Source: JAWKOK01 sp963765875 | GTDB lineage: Bacteria; Chloroflexota; Anaerolineae; Caldilineales; Caldilineaceae | Assembly: GCA_963765875.1 (NCBI GenBank) | Contig: CAVXYK010000006.1 | Location: 186,001-250,000 of the forward strand | Reading direction: 5' to 3' | DNA length: 64,000 bases | Shown: piece after piece, positions 8,561-17,543 of the stretch | How the letters are laid out: each line of letters begins with the position of its first letter | Position numbering within the stretch: the stretch's first letter is position 1 | Program-made: the position numbers and the translations under genes | Notes under the pieces: model-generated | What the model saw: only the letters and a program-made list of their open reading frames with translations | Told to the model about the DNA's origin: nothing | The model's database searches: none

Positions 8561-8798
8561 CAGTCCTTCAGGACTATCTAGAAGGACTGTGTAGCAGCCC
8601 ACCGCACCAGCCATTTTTCCAGAATCCAGTCACTCAACAGAACCTCACGAAGCAAGCAGCACGCAGCAAAGGACACAACCCAGACCTTCAGGACTACGTA
8701 GAAGGACCACGTGACAGCCCACCGCACCAGTCATTTTTCCAGAATCCAGTCACTCAACAAAATCTCACGAAGCAAGCAGCACGCAGCAAAGGACACAA
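8561..8798. repeat. Tandem 120-bp direct duplication upstream of the OYE gene
   Basis: Positions 8561-8678 and 8681-8798 align at a 120-base offset with few mismatches. Each copy starts with a small stem (in copy 1 CAGTCCTTC with GAAGGACTG) and ends with the GCAAGCAGCACGCAGCAAAG word. The 8403-8801 gap contains nothing else. A 115-codon frame crosses it, but its protein is simply the repeat translated twice. Confidence 0.85.
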
Positions 8799-8801
8799 AT
8801 C

Positions 8802-9536
8802 ATGCCAGCCGCAACCCCTTCCCCCCACCTCTTCTCACCTCTGACCCTCCGCAGCGTGACCGCACGCAATCGACTCTGGATCGCACCGATGTGCATGTAT
8901 TCGGTCTTCGCCGAAGACGGCATACCGACCGACTGGCACCGGGTGCACTATGGCAGTCGCGCCGTCGGCGGAGCCGGAGTGGTGATTGTCGAGGCGACCG
9001 CAGTTGAAGCACGTGGCCGTATTAGCGCCCACGACCTGGGCATCTGGAATGACGAGCAAGGCCAGGCCTTTGCTCCGATTGTCGAGTTCATGGCCGAATA
9101 CGGAGCAGTGCCTGCCATCCAACTTGCCCACGCCGGGCGCAAGGCCGAGGTGCCGGGCAACATCGGCCCTAGCCCGTTGGCCTTTTCTGAAAAGTACGCC
9201 ACGCCGCGGGAAATGAGCGAGGGCGACATTGAAGACGTCGTCAACGCATTTGTGGCCGGGGCGGAACGCGTGCCCTGCAAGCCGGATTCCAGGCAGTCGA
9301 GATCCATTCGGCCCATGGCTATTTGCTACACGAATTTCTGTCGCCCATCAGCAATCGTCGCACCGATTCCTATGGCGGCAGCCTGGAAAATCGCATGCGT
9401 TTCCCCCTACAGGTCGTCAGCGCGATACGCAATGTCTGGCCGCAACACTTGCCGCTCTTCACCCGCATCAGCGCTACAGACTGGGCCGAAGGCGGCTGGG
9501 ACGTCGAACAGAGTGTCGCCTACTCGCAACGAATGA
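8802..9536 (+). CDS. NADH:flavin oxidoreductase (OYE/YqjM-like), N-terminal half (frameshifted)
   Basis: This is an FMN-dependent ene-reductase of the old yellow enzyme family, reducing activated C=C bonds with NAD(P)H in the cytoplasm. The start MPAATPSPHLFSPLTLRS and NRLWIAPMCMYS carry the Cys typical of the thermophilic-like/YqjM class. Also visible are WHRVHYGSRAVGGAGVVIVEATAV, the substrate-pocket QLAHAGRKAE and the helix EDVVNAFVAGAER. Homology stops at about 9270, where the frame changes (3 to 2); the sequence to 9536 is read out of frame. It directly follows the 120-bp duplication. Confidence 0.82.
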   Translation: MPAATPSPHLFSPLTLRSVTARNRLWIAPMCMYSVFAEDGIPTDWHRVHYGSRAVGGAGVVIVEATAVEARGRISAHDLGIWNDEQGQAFAPIVEFMAEYGAVPAIQLAHAGRKAEVPGNIGPSPLAFSEKYATPREMSEGDIEDVVNAFVAGAERVPCKPDSRQSRSIRPMAICYTNFCRPSAIVAPIPMAAAWKIACVSPYRSSARYAMSGRNTCRSSPASALQTGPKAAGTSNRVSPTRNE

Positions 9537-9844
9537 GGGACGCAGGCGTCGATTTTGTCGATGTCTCCTCAGGCGGCTTGACTCAGGATGCACGCATGTC
9601 GATCGGTCCGGGATATCAGGTGCCATTCGCCGAGCGCATTCGCAGCGAAGCCGAGATTGCGACCGGCGCCGTTGGGCTGATCACGGAAGCCAAGCAGGCC
9701 AACGACATTGTCGTGAATGGAGAAGCCGACGTCGTACTCATTGCCCGACAGTCACTAAGAGACGCCTATTGGCCTTTGCGAGCGGCTCAGGAACTGGGCG
9801 CCGACGCACCGGTTCCCGACCAGTACGAACGAGGCTGGGCCTAG
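9272..9844 (+). CDS. NADH:flavin oxidoreductase (OYE/YqjM-like), C-terminal half (frameshifted)
   Basis: In frame 2 the barrel continues as LQAGFQAVEIHSAHGYLLHEFLSP followed by SNRRTDSYGGSLENRMRFPL, the diagnostic OYE signature. It then runs through the FMN-phosphate-binding strands (GAVGLITEAKQAND, GEADVVLIARQSLRD) and ends with the usual AAQELG...VPDQYERGW tail. An ATG lies at 9323, but the coding match begins at about 9272. With the preceding entry it makes one complete enzyme of about 347 residues. Confidence 0.82.
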   Translation, partial: ALQAGFQAVEIHSAHGYLLHEFLSPISNRRTDSYGGSLENRMRFPLQVVSAIRNVWPQHLPLFTRISATDWAEGGWDVEQSVAYSQRMRDAGVDFVDVSSGGLTQDARMSIGPGYQVPFAERIRSEAEIATGAVGLITEAKQANDIVVNGEADVVLIARQSLRDAYWPLRAAQELGADAPVPDQYERGWA

Positions 9845-10049
9845 AGTAGAGCGGGATCGTACAGACCCAATAATCTTGGTTGCGTCTCGCCTGGATCTGA
9901 TCTAAAATTGGTCCGCTCGCTGCCTTGATCATCCTGAGCAGCAGCACACCATCTACCCACCGCCCGCTTGCCGAAACCGTCGACTCCATCTTTGCCGGGG
10001 CTGATATTTCTAGCGACTCATATCTACCGAGACTCGTCGTCCATGCCCG

Positions 10050-10081
10050 ATTCGTCAGTCCACACTTGCGCACTGACGAAT
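10050..10081. repeat. 10-bp perfect inverted repeat before the protease gene
   Basis: ATTCGTCAGT (10050-10059) is inverted at 10072-10081 around a 12-base loop, 38 bases before the protease start. It could be an operator or a leader hairpin. Nothing else is recognised in 9845-10119. Confidence 0.35.
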
Positions 10082-10119
10082 GCGACAGCGGATAGTTCGA
10101 AAACAACAAGGAGTTCCAG

Positions 10120-10608
10120 ATGCCAACACCCACCAGTTCCCGGTCCGTAATTCTCACGGTCGCTGTCCTATTTCTATCGATCTGCCTATTGATCGCACCG
10201 AGTACGACAGCCGCAGCGCCGGCGAATGACCTGGCAAGGGACAATTTGACTCAGCGCACTCCGCCGCTTGGCAAGATCGACAGCTCCGATAAGTCCGGCA
10301 ATCAAGATACCGTTGCGCCCGACGAAGGCGCTGTCTCCGATCTGGCCGATGCGCGGAATGCAGTAATTCAGATCGAAGCCATCGGCACCTTTGTCGATCC
10401 GGAGGAAGGCCTGCGAACCAATTCCGCCGGACGGGGATCGGGCTTCATCATTGACGAAGCCGGCATCGCCGTCACGAACAATCATGTCGTAACCGGCGGC
10501 GCGCTCTTCCGCGTCTATGTCGACGGACAGGATGAGCCGCTCAATGCGCGGGTGCTGGGCGTTTCAGAGTGCGCTGATCTGGCCGTCATCGATATCCAAG
10601 GGCGATAG
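10120..10608 (+). CDS. Exported trypsin-like (DegP-type) serine protease, N-terminal part (frameshifted)
   Basis: The start ATG 10120 follows AAGGAG. A signal peptide (SVILTVAVLFLSICLLIAPSTTAAA) is followed by a low-complexity linker and the protease fold. GRGSGFIIDEAGIAVTNNHVV carries the catalytic His, and SECADLAVIDI carries the catalytic Asp. The frame stops at 10606-10608, but homology changes to frame 2 at about 10590. It is therefore the first 155 residues of the large protease described next. Confidence 0.8.
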   Translation: MPTPTSSRSVILTVAVLFLSICLLIAPSTTAAAPANDLARDNLTQRTPPLGKIDSSDKSGNQDTVAPDEGAVSDLADARNAVIQIEAIGTFVDPEEGLRTNSAGRGSGFIIDEAGIAVTNNHVVTGGALFRVYVDGQDEPLNARVLGVSECADLAVIDIQGR

Positions 10609-13459
10609 CTTCCCATACCTCGACTGGTACGACGATCCGATCAAGGTCGGGCTTGAGGTCTACGCAGTCGGTTTCCCACTGGGCGATCCCGAATTCACCA
10701 TGACGCGTGGCATCATTGCCAAAGAAAGGGCCAGCGGCGACACGTCGTGGGCCTCGATCGACAACGTGCTGCAACATGACGCAGACATCGCTCCGGGAAA
10801 CTCAGGCGGCCCCTTGATCGATGAAAACGCCCAGGTAGTCGGCATCAACTATCGCCTCAATGACAGCGGTCAGTTTTTTGCCATCTCACGCGATGAAGCA
10901 TTGCCCCTGATCGAGGCCTTGCGCAGTGGCATCAATGTCGATTCGCTAGGCATCAACAGTGAGGCTGTCACCGTTGGCGACGAGCTATCCGGTATCTGGG
11001 TCGCCTCCATCGATTCAGGTTCGCCGGCTGATGAGGTCGGATTGAAGCCGGGCGACATCATCCTCTCCATGGAGGGTGTTGATCTGGCCACTGACGGGAC
11101 GATGGCGACTTACTGTGAGATTCTGCGCAGCCATTCGGCCAGCGATGTGATGTCCCTGGAAGTGTTGCGCTTTGACACCGAAGAGGTGCTGGAAGGGCAG
11201 TTCAACGGACGTCAGCTAGAGACGAGTTTCTCAATAGCCGACACGGTTGATGAAGAAGCTGATGCCCAAGGCAACGCCCAGTTGCCTGATGCCCCCGCCT
11301 ACGAAACCTACGTACCCATTACCGACGAACAGGGCATCATCACGATCGAAGTGCCCGCCGAATGGGCAGATGTTTCGGAACGCCCGTGGAGCAACTCGGA
11401 CGACGAACAGTTTGGCATCCAGCTCTGGTCCGCACCTGATGTAGAAGAATTCTCCAACAGTTGGGATGTACCGGGAGTCGTGTTCAGCTATTCCGATGAG
11501 CTGAATCAAGAATTTGGCCCCGAAGACCTGATAGAGGCCATTGACTATTCAGATAGTTGTACCTATGTCGAACGAGGCGAACTGCCCGATGGCTTCTTCA
11601 GCGGTTTCTATGATGTATGGGAAAACTGCGGCGACGCCGGCAGCACGGTTCTGCTGCTTGGGTTGACGCCGGAGACCGACGATTATATGGTCCGCATCGA
11701 ATCCTACAGTGCAACCCAGGCCGACCTGGACGCATCTGACCATATCCTGGATACATTTCTCATCGCACCTACAACCGGACGACCGGACGAGTCCGAGTCA
11801 GAGATGATGATGTCCGGCACAGTTGCTGATATCGACGTGTCCGGCCTGCTCTACGACTATGCAACTTTGGATGAGCCCGCACTTTCGGCGCTGGTACCCG
11901 CCACTTGGGATGACATTGAGGGAAACGACTGGGTCGTTGATGATGAGACCATCGGGCTGGCCATGTCGGTTGCGCCCGATATCGAAAATTTCGTGGACAC
12001 ATGGACGTCACCTGGATTTGCCGTCTATATGGCACAGGCGGACGGCGATCCGGATTTCCAGTTCAACCCCATTGATGCGCTCGAAAGCAGCGATTTCTCC
12101 GATACGTGCGAGTACGATGATCGGGTTGAGCACGAACACACAATCTATGGTATTACCTACACCGGAGCCTACGACATCTGGCGCAACTGTGATGGCGAAG
12201 ACAACACATTTGTGGTGCTATCCGCGGCGTCCAACCCGATCGATCACGGTCTGACATTCTACTTCCTGGCTGTAGACGAGGGCGATTACGAAGCATTTGA
12301 CGTTCTGGAACAGAGTTTTTATGTCAACACAGAGGGCGTCGCTCCACTGATAGAAGAGGCCGCCTCAATCGAAGAGACAACTGTAGATCCAGACGACTTC
12401 ATCTCATTTGTCGATGATGAAGCCACCTTTGCCTTGATGCTGCCGAAAGCTTGGGACGACGTTATCAACGAGGATTGGATCGTTGATGATGAGGTGGTTG
12501 GCCGATCGTTGACCGCCGCCCCCGATCTTGATGGCTTTGCCGCCAACTGGACAACGCCCGGTGTCTTTGTGGGCACATCCACTTCAGTGGCCCAGGCCTT
12601 CACGCCGGAAGAACTGCTCGACGTATTCGATTACAGCGATGAATGCACCTATGACGAGCGCAACGAATACGCAGACGGATACCTGCAGGGCGGATACGAC
12701 ATCTGGCTAGAGTGTGCGGAAGTCGAGGGCCAGGCGTTCATCGTCTTTGGCGCCGATCCTGTCGACGAAGATGGCCAAACCGACGATAGTCAAATTGTAC
12801 TGCTCTACACCAGCCTCATCACCGAAAGCGATGTGGACGCCTATATCGAAATGCTGGCATCGTTGGTCGTCAGCACTGGTGACGCGGGTGAGGCGAATTC
12901 AGCCGGCGCCGGCTCGCCAACGGCCACAATCGTGGCCAATGCCCTCAATGTACGTTCAGGTCCGGGCACGAACTATGCACGGGTCGCTACTGTTTATAGA
13001 GACGACGAGGTCAGCGTTGCCGGACAGAGCAACAGCTGCGCCTGGCTTCAGGTCGTCACACCAGATGGCCAGCCAGGATGGGTCTCGGGCAACAGCAACT
13101 ATGTGACCTTAAATGGGGACTGCGACTTGATTGCAGTCATCGAGGCGCAGGGGAGCCAATCGAGCGGAAGCCAGGCCGGCGGAAGCCAATCCAGTGGAGG
13201 CAATACACCGCCAAGCTCAACCAAGGGCTGCTACCTCTTCCAGAATCAGTTGGGGCCGGAGTTGACCATCACCTTCACGCGACGGGACGGAGACTGGAAT
13301 ACGACGTTCACGGTGCCGGCACACGGCGAACAGGAGCAGTGCTTCGACCCTGGCTCATACACATACACACTAGATGCACCGCCCCCGTGGGGTTCAAGCA
13401 ACGGCGAACTGACGGTCAGCGCGGGCGATAACTACGCCTTCCCCATATCCGGGGAATAA
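10590..13459 (+). CDS. Exported serine protease: PDZ, three tandem unknown domains, SH3b and C-terminal beta domain (frameshifted from 10120)
   Basis: This continues the protease in frame 2. APGNSGGPLID holds the nucleophile Ser, and a PDZ-like domain follows (GIWVASIDSGSPADEVGLKPGDIIL). Then come three repeats of about 150 residues starting at roughly 11300, 11850 and 12400. Each has the pattern VPAxWxD..W..DDE..G, SAPDxExFxxxWxxPGV, an acidic DYSDxCTYxER and G.YD(I/V)W..C, with conserved cysteines that could pair. An SH3b domain follows (ALNVRSGPGTNYARVATV...WLQVV..DGQPGWV), then a Ser/Gly/Gln linker and a C-terminal beta domain with two Cys. The whole 10120-13459 gene encodes about 1110 residues, exported and probably cell-surface. 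The repeats resemble no family I recognise. Confidence 0.8.
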
Positions 13460-13530
13460 GAAGATCGTTTGGGTGTGTTGGCGCTTTGCGCCTGCTTCGC
13501 AAACAAAACAAGTCAATAGTGTAATTCCAT

Positions 13531-13761
13531 GTAGGGACATGGCATTCCGCACAGGCCCATTGTTGACGGAGACCGTTGCGACAATCAAGACCACAGTCGC
13601 CTACTAGACGGCGGCTAGGAATGCCTTGTCCGTGCCTGACATTGCAGTCTGTCTAAAACGGACAAGGCATTCCTAGTATCATTTTCAGAATGCGGATGAT
13701 GCTTCTCGATTTGGAATCGCCCAATCAGAGTTCGACCTGGCGGGGAATGCCATGTCCCTAC
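13531..13761. repeat. Nested palindromes with the GGAATGCCNTGTCC motif
   Basis: An outer 18-bp inverted repeat (GTAGGGACATGGCATTCC at 13531-13548 and its complement at 13744-13761) encloses an inner 19-bp one (13616-13634 with 13659-13677) built on the related AGGAATGCCTTGTCC. Together with the hairpin at 13861-13905 it fills most of the 13460-14008 gap, which carries no gene. A REP-like palindromic cluster is likely. Confidence 0.65.
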
Positions 13762-13860
13762 GGGTCTCAACTCGTCCTAAACAGACCCAAATCGTTTGGC
13801 GCCGATGAGTAGACTGCAGTTTAGTAACTGACTGAAAAATTGCCGACCATGATCAGAAAG

Positions 13861-13905
13861 AGCGGAATGTCCTGGCACGATGACGCCTTGCCAGGACATT
13901 CCGCT
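13861..13905. repeat. 17-bp perfect hairpin, same palindrome family
   Basis: AGCGGAATGTCCTGGCA (13861-13877) pairs perfectly with 13889-13905 around an 11-base loop and ends in TTCTCT. It could act as a terminator, but its motif relates it to the palindromes just upstream. Confidence 0.6.
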
Positions 13906-14008
13906 TCTCTATATCGCCAAGCTAGACATGCACCCCGGACAGAGTACATGGAACCCAACTACCGGCCCTGCGTTTTGATTCTCAGAGAGGAGGCGGTAGC
14001 ATAACGCC

Positions 14009-15148
14009 ATGAATCGCGGAATCGCCCTGCCCATGTTCATCTTCATATTCCTGGCTCTGTCTGCATGCGCACCGCTGGTCGAGCCGGCGGATAGCGGAGC
14101 AGACTCAGGGCCTGTCACTGCAGCAGACACTCCGGCAGACACGCAATCAGAAGCCGTGCCCGCTGAGGCGCAGGAGACGGCGGATGGGCCTCTGGATGCG
14201 TTTGACTTCAACAAGCGGATGGGTCGCGGCATCAACTTGGGCAATGCGCTGGAAGCGCCATACGAGGGGGCTTGGGGCCTCTACCTCAGAGAGCAACACT
14301 TCGAGGTCATCGCCGCAGCCGGCTTTGACGCCGTACGCATTCCGATTCGCTGGAGCGTCTATGCCGACAGCGAGCCGCCCTACACCATCAAAGATAGCAT
14401 TTTCGAACGTGTCGATTGGGCCGTCGAACAGGCGATTGCCAACGATCTGGTTGCCGTGATCAACATTCACCACTACGGCGAGATCATGACGGTGCCCGAG
14501 CACCAGCGAGAGCGCTTCGTGGCGCTGTGGCGGCAGATTGCCGAACACTATGCGGACGCACCCGATAGCGTCTACTTCGAACTGCTCAATGAACCCAACG
14601 AGCGCATGACGATCGGGATTTGGAACAGTCTGCTCGCGGGCGGGCTTGCCGCCGTCCGCGAGAGCAATCCGGATCGCATGGTCATCGTCGGCCCGGTTGA
14701 ATGGAACAACGTTGACCTGATGAGCACGCTAAAGTTGCCCGAAGAGGACCGCAACATAATCGGCACCTTCCACTACTACCGTCCATTCGAGTTCACGCAC
14801 CAGGGCGCCAACTGGGTAGAGGGAAGCAATGATTGGCTGGGAACAACCTGGAGCGGGACGCCTGGAGAGATCTGGGCCATCAGGCAAGACTTCGACAAGG
14901 CAGCATCCTGGTCAGAGAAGACGGGGCGTCCCGTCTTCCTGGGCGAGTTCGGCGCCTACAGCCGGGCCGACATGGACTCACGCTCAGCCTGGACGGCGGC
15001 CATTGTCGACGAGGCGGAGCTGCGCGGCTTTTCATGGTCATACTGGGAGTTTGGCTCGGGCTTCGGCGCGTACAACCGGGGCATGAAGGAGTGGGAGCCA
15101 CCGCTTCTGAGCGCGCTGATTCCCGAATCTACGTCGAACAAGGAATAG
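14009..15148 (+). CDS. Glycoside hydrolase family 5 (cellulase-like) lipoprotein
   Basis: The protein has 379 residues. The signal peptide ends in the lipobox LSAC (about residue 20), so it is anchored on the outer face of the membrane. An acidic/Ala-rich linker leads to a GH5 barrel: GRGINLGNALEAP, GFDAVRIPIRWS, VAVINIHHYGE, the acid/base Glu in FELLNEPNE, HYYRPFEFTHQG, the nucleophile Glu in PVFLGEFGAYS, and FSWSYWEFGSGFGAY. Family members are retaining endo-beta-glucanases, mannanases or related enzymes; the exact polymer cannot be read. An AGAGGAGG ribosome site lies before the ATG. It is followed 10 bases later by pgeF, so they may be cotranscribed. Confidence 0.9.
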   Translation: MNRGIALPMFIFIFLALSACAPLVEPADSGADSGPVTAADTPADTQSEAVPAEAQETADGPLDAFDFNKRMGRGINLGNALEAPYEGAWGLYLREQHFEVIAAAGFDAVRIPIRWSVYADSEPPYTIKDSIFERVDWAVEQAIANDLVAVINIHHYGEIMTVPEHQRERFVALWRQIAEHYADAPDSVYFELLNEPNERMTIGIWNSLLAGGLAAVRESNPDRMVIVGPVEWNNVDLMSTLKLPEEDRNIIGTFHYYRPFEFTHQGANWVEGSNDWLGTTWSGTPGEIWAIRQDFDKAASWSEKTGRPVFLGEFGAYSRADMDSRSAWTAAIVDEAELRGFSWSYWEFGSGFGAYNRGMKEWEPPLLSALIPESTSNKE

Positions 15149-15157
15149 GACGTTCAC

Positions 15158-15961
15158 ATGCAACGCAACAGCCACGCCAATGGAGTTGCCACCTATACAT
15201 TCGACTGCCTCGCCGATCTGCCGGTGGCTGCCCATGTTAGCACACGGCATGGCGGCGTCAGTCCGAAGCCGTGGAACACGCTCAACTTCAGCGTGCCTCG
15301 CGGTGATACAGTCGAACGGGTGCGCGAGAATCGAAGCCGGCTGGCGGCTGCCGTCGGCATAGACGACACACAGATCACCTATTGTCAACAGGTTCACGGC
15401 ACCGGCATTGCCAAAGTCGACCTCAGCGACGCGGGGCAGATGCAGGCCGGCTGTGATGGCCTGATCACGGACGAAGTCGGTTTGCCGCTCATGCTCGTCT
15501 TTGCTGACTGCACGCCGTTGCTGGTCTACGACAAGCAGAGGCACGTGCTCGGCATCTGCCATGCCGGCTGGCGTGGCACGGTCAACGGTGCGGCCGGGGC
15601 AATGGTTTGGGCCCTGCAGGCGGCCTTCGACAGCGATGTGGGCGATTTGCTTGCCTGTATCGGTCCCAGCATCGGTCCGCAAAGCTACGAAGTCGGTGAC
15701 GAGGTGCTGTCCATGGCGGCTGCGAAGCTCGACCCATACGAGACGCTCTTCACCTACCCGAATGGCCCGGAGCGGAATCCATACTTCAACCTTTGGGCCG
15801 CCAATCAGGCCCAGTTTATGGCAGCGGGCATTGCGCCTGAGCAGATTGAGATCAGCGAAATTGACACGGCTAGCCACTCAGACGACTTTTTCAGCCACCG
15901 AGCAGAGCGAGGCCAATGCGGCCTGTTCAGCATGGTGGCATGGCTCGGCAACCACCGATGA
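15158..15961 (+). CDS. pgeF: Peptidoglycan editing factor PgeF (YfiH/laccase-domain polyphenol oxidase family)
   Basis: The protein has 267 residues. Members of the Cu-oxidase_4 family (YfiH, YlmD) correct mis-incorporated amino acids in muropeptides. Seen here are VSTRHGGVSPKPWNTLNFS, the metal-binding block QQVHGTGIA, LMLVFADCTPLLVYD with its Cys, GICHAGWRGTVNGAAGAMV with the conserved His, CIGPSIGPQSYEVGDEV and the closing SHSDDFFSHRAERGQCG. Its neighbours yggS, proC and yggT are the classic partners of pgeF in the ylm division-associated cluster, here interrupted by one exported protein gene. Confidence 0.92.
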   Translation: MQRNSHANGVATYTFDCLADLPVAAHVSTRHGGVSPKPWNTLNFSVPRGDTVERVRENRSRLAAAVGIDDTQITYCQQVHGTGIAKVDLSDAGQMQAGCDGLITDEVGLPLMLVFADCTPLLVYDKQRHVLGICHAGWRGTVNGAAGAMVWALQAAFDSDVGDLLACIGPSIGPQSYEVGDEVLSMAAAKLDPYETLFTYPNGPERNPYFNLWAANQAQFMAAGIAPEQIEISEIDTASHSDDFFSHRAERGQCGLFSMVAWLGNHR

Positions 15962-16060
15962 CCAAACCGTAGAAGCGGGGCTTATCCCTGCCCTGCTTGT
16001 CCCTGCCCTGCCTCCGCCATTCGAAAGATGGACGACCACAAGGGTCATCCTTAACAAACG

Positions 16061-17233
16061 GTGAAATTCATGTCAAGACAACAAATTCGATACGCAGCCT
16101 TCATTCTCCTGGCAGTTTTGTTCACGACGTTCTTACTGTCAGACTCCGCCTGGGCCGAATCTGACGGTGGCCAAGGCACGATTCCCCCACTGCCGCCACT
16201 GCTGGAAAATCCGGACATGGAATGCGACGTCGGCTACTATGAAGTAGAAGGTCCGAATCGGAAGCCCAATCGCATCCCAAACGGCTGGCAGCAGGTGCTG
16301 AGCGAGGGTCATCCACGCATGAATAGCACCCGCATCCAGTTCGGCAAGAGTTGTGACGCCGAAAACGTACATGTCGAGAAGATCAGCGGCCGCGACAGCT
16401 TTCTCGTAGAGGCGTGGGATCTGGAGACGCCGCCGAACCCCGGCAAGGTCTTTGATGTCACGATCTACCAGCAGGCATCCGCAGACCCCGGCGGAGACTA
16501 CAGCGTCAGCGGCTGGTTCCTCACACTGTGCGGCGGCAGCGCCGTGCCCAACGACTGCCCCGAAGGCGCCTACATGGCCAAGATGCTTGGCCTGGATCCA
16601 ACGGGCGGTACGGATCCCGATGCAGATACCGTCATCTGGGTGGAGAATCGCAACAATTTTGTCGACGATGACGACAAGCGCATCGGCTGGTCCAATCTGT
16701 ACACGGCCGCTACTGCCGCCTCCAACAAGATGACCGTATTTGCCCGGGTTGACAGCCCGTTTCAATGGCATGGAAACCATGGCTTCATTGACGCGATCAG
16801 CCTCGTTCGATCACCTCATGCGCAGCTTGCCGGACTCCCGGCTGAGGTGGAAGGCGACATGCTGGAGTTGACCTGGACGGGGCAACAGAGTCCGGACGTC
16901 GAGGCCATTCCTGGTGGAAACTACGACCTACTGTTTGACGTCGAAGCACGCCACGAGAGTGAGGAAACATGGCGCAGGCTTGTGGATGGTGCAGAGACCG
17001 TCGGTAACACTCAGTTTCAGGCGGGTTGTTACGACTCATCCTATCAGTTCCGCGTTCGAGCAAGAGCCGAACAACCTGACGATGAAGAGGGATCTTCACC
17101 CAATCAGCGCTATCCAGGACCGTGGAGTGATCCGCAAACGGTCCTCTTTCGCTCGCAATTCACGCAACCGCCGGCAGAGTCGGGCGAAAATCTAATCTTC
17201 CTTCCTCAGATCGTTCGGAGTGGCGGTTGTTAG
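16061..17233 (+). CDS. Exported protein of unknown function with C-terminal fibronectin-like region
   Basis: The protein has 390 residues. The N-terminus (YAAFILLAVLFTTFLLSDSAWA) is a signal peptide with an AxA cleavage site. The mature N-terminal half (LLENPDMECDVGYYEV...NGWQQVLSEGHPR) resembles carbohydrate-binding or jelly-roll modules found in surface proteins, with four or more cysteines. The C-terminal part, GDMLELTWTG...YQFRVRARAEQ..YPGPWSDP, looks like a fibronectin type III domain. It ends in a hydrophobic IFLPQIVRSGGC tail reminiscent of surface-protein tails in Chloroflexota. GTG 16061 or ATG 16070 could be the start; neither has a clear ribosome site. The role is unknown. Confidence 0.65.
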   Translation: MKFMSRQQIRYAAFILLAVLFTTFLLSDSAWAESDGGQGTIPPLPPLLENPDMECDVGYYEVEGPNRKPNRIPNGWQQVLSEGHPRMNSTRIQFGKSCDAENVHVEKISGRDSFLVEAWDLETPPNPGKVFDVTIYQQASADPGGDYSVSGWFLTLCGGSAVPNDCPEGAYMAKMLGLDPTGGTDPDADTVIWVENRNNFVDDDDKRIGWSNLYTAATAASNKMTVFARVDSPFQWHGNHGFIDAISLVRSPHAQLAGLPAEVEGDMLELTWTGQQSPDVEAIPGGNYDLLFDVEARHESEETWRRLVDGAETVGNTQFQAGCYDSSYQFRVRARAEQPDDEEGSSPNQRYPGPWSDPQTVLFRSQFTQPPAESGENLIFLPQIVRSGGC

Positions 17234-17281
17234 CCGTGGTCGCGCCCTACGACACATGGTCCTTGTCCCAGCAATTGGCAT

Positions 17282-17327
17282 AGGTGTGTTAGCGCTTTGC
17301 CTGCTTCGCAAACAGAATGAGTTGAAC
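17282..17327. repeat. Dispersed repeat, second copy of the 13472 word
   Basis: The stretch GTGTTAGCGCTTTGCCTGCT and following TCGCAAACAGAATGAGTTGAA closely matches 13472-13517 (GTGTTGGCGCTTTGCGCCTG then CTTCGCAAACAAAACAAGTCAA). Both copies lie shortly after an exported-protein gene. The rest of the 17234-17543 gap shows no gene. Confidence 0.55.
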
Positions 17328-17543
17328 CCGTACCTTCGTGCTTCTTTGTGCTCTTCGTGGAAAACTCTTTTCCTGCATTGACCCAGGCAACTGACAGACG
17401 AATCCATACCCCTCAAAAAGACCCAATTCTTTGCGCGCCCTCTGGTTCGCTGTTACAATCACAGCTTGGCGGGCTATTGCGCCTGCTCGACAGATCGCAT
17501 CGTATGATGTCTAAGTTTCCTAGTAGAACCAGGTTGTATGTAG

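Noticed and set aside
8497..8844. A 115-codon + strand frame over the 120-bp duplication
   Set aside because: Its protein is the same low-complexity segment twice, it has no ribosome site, and the duplicated DNA explains it fully.
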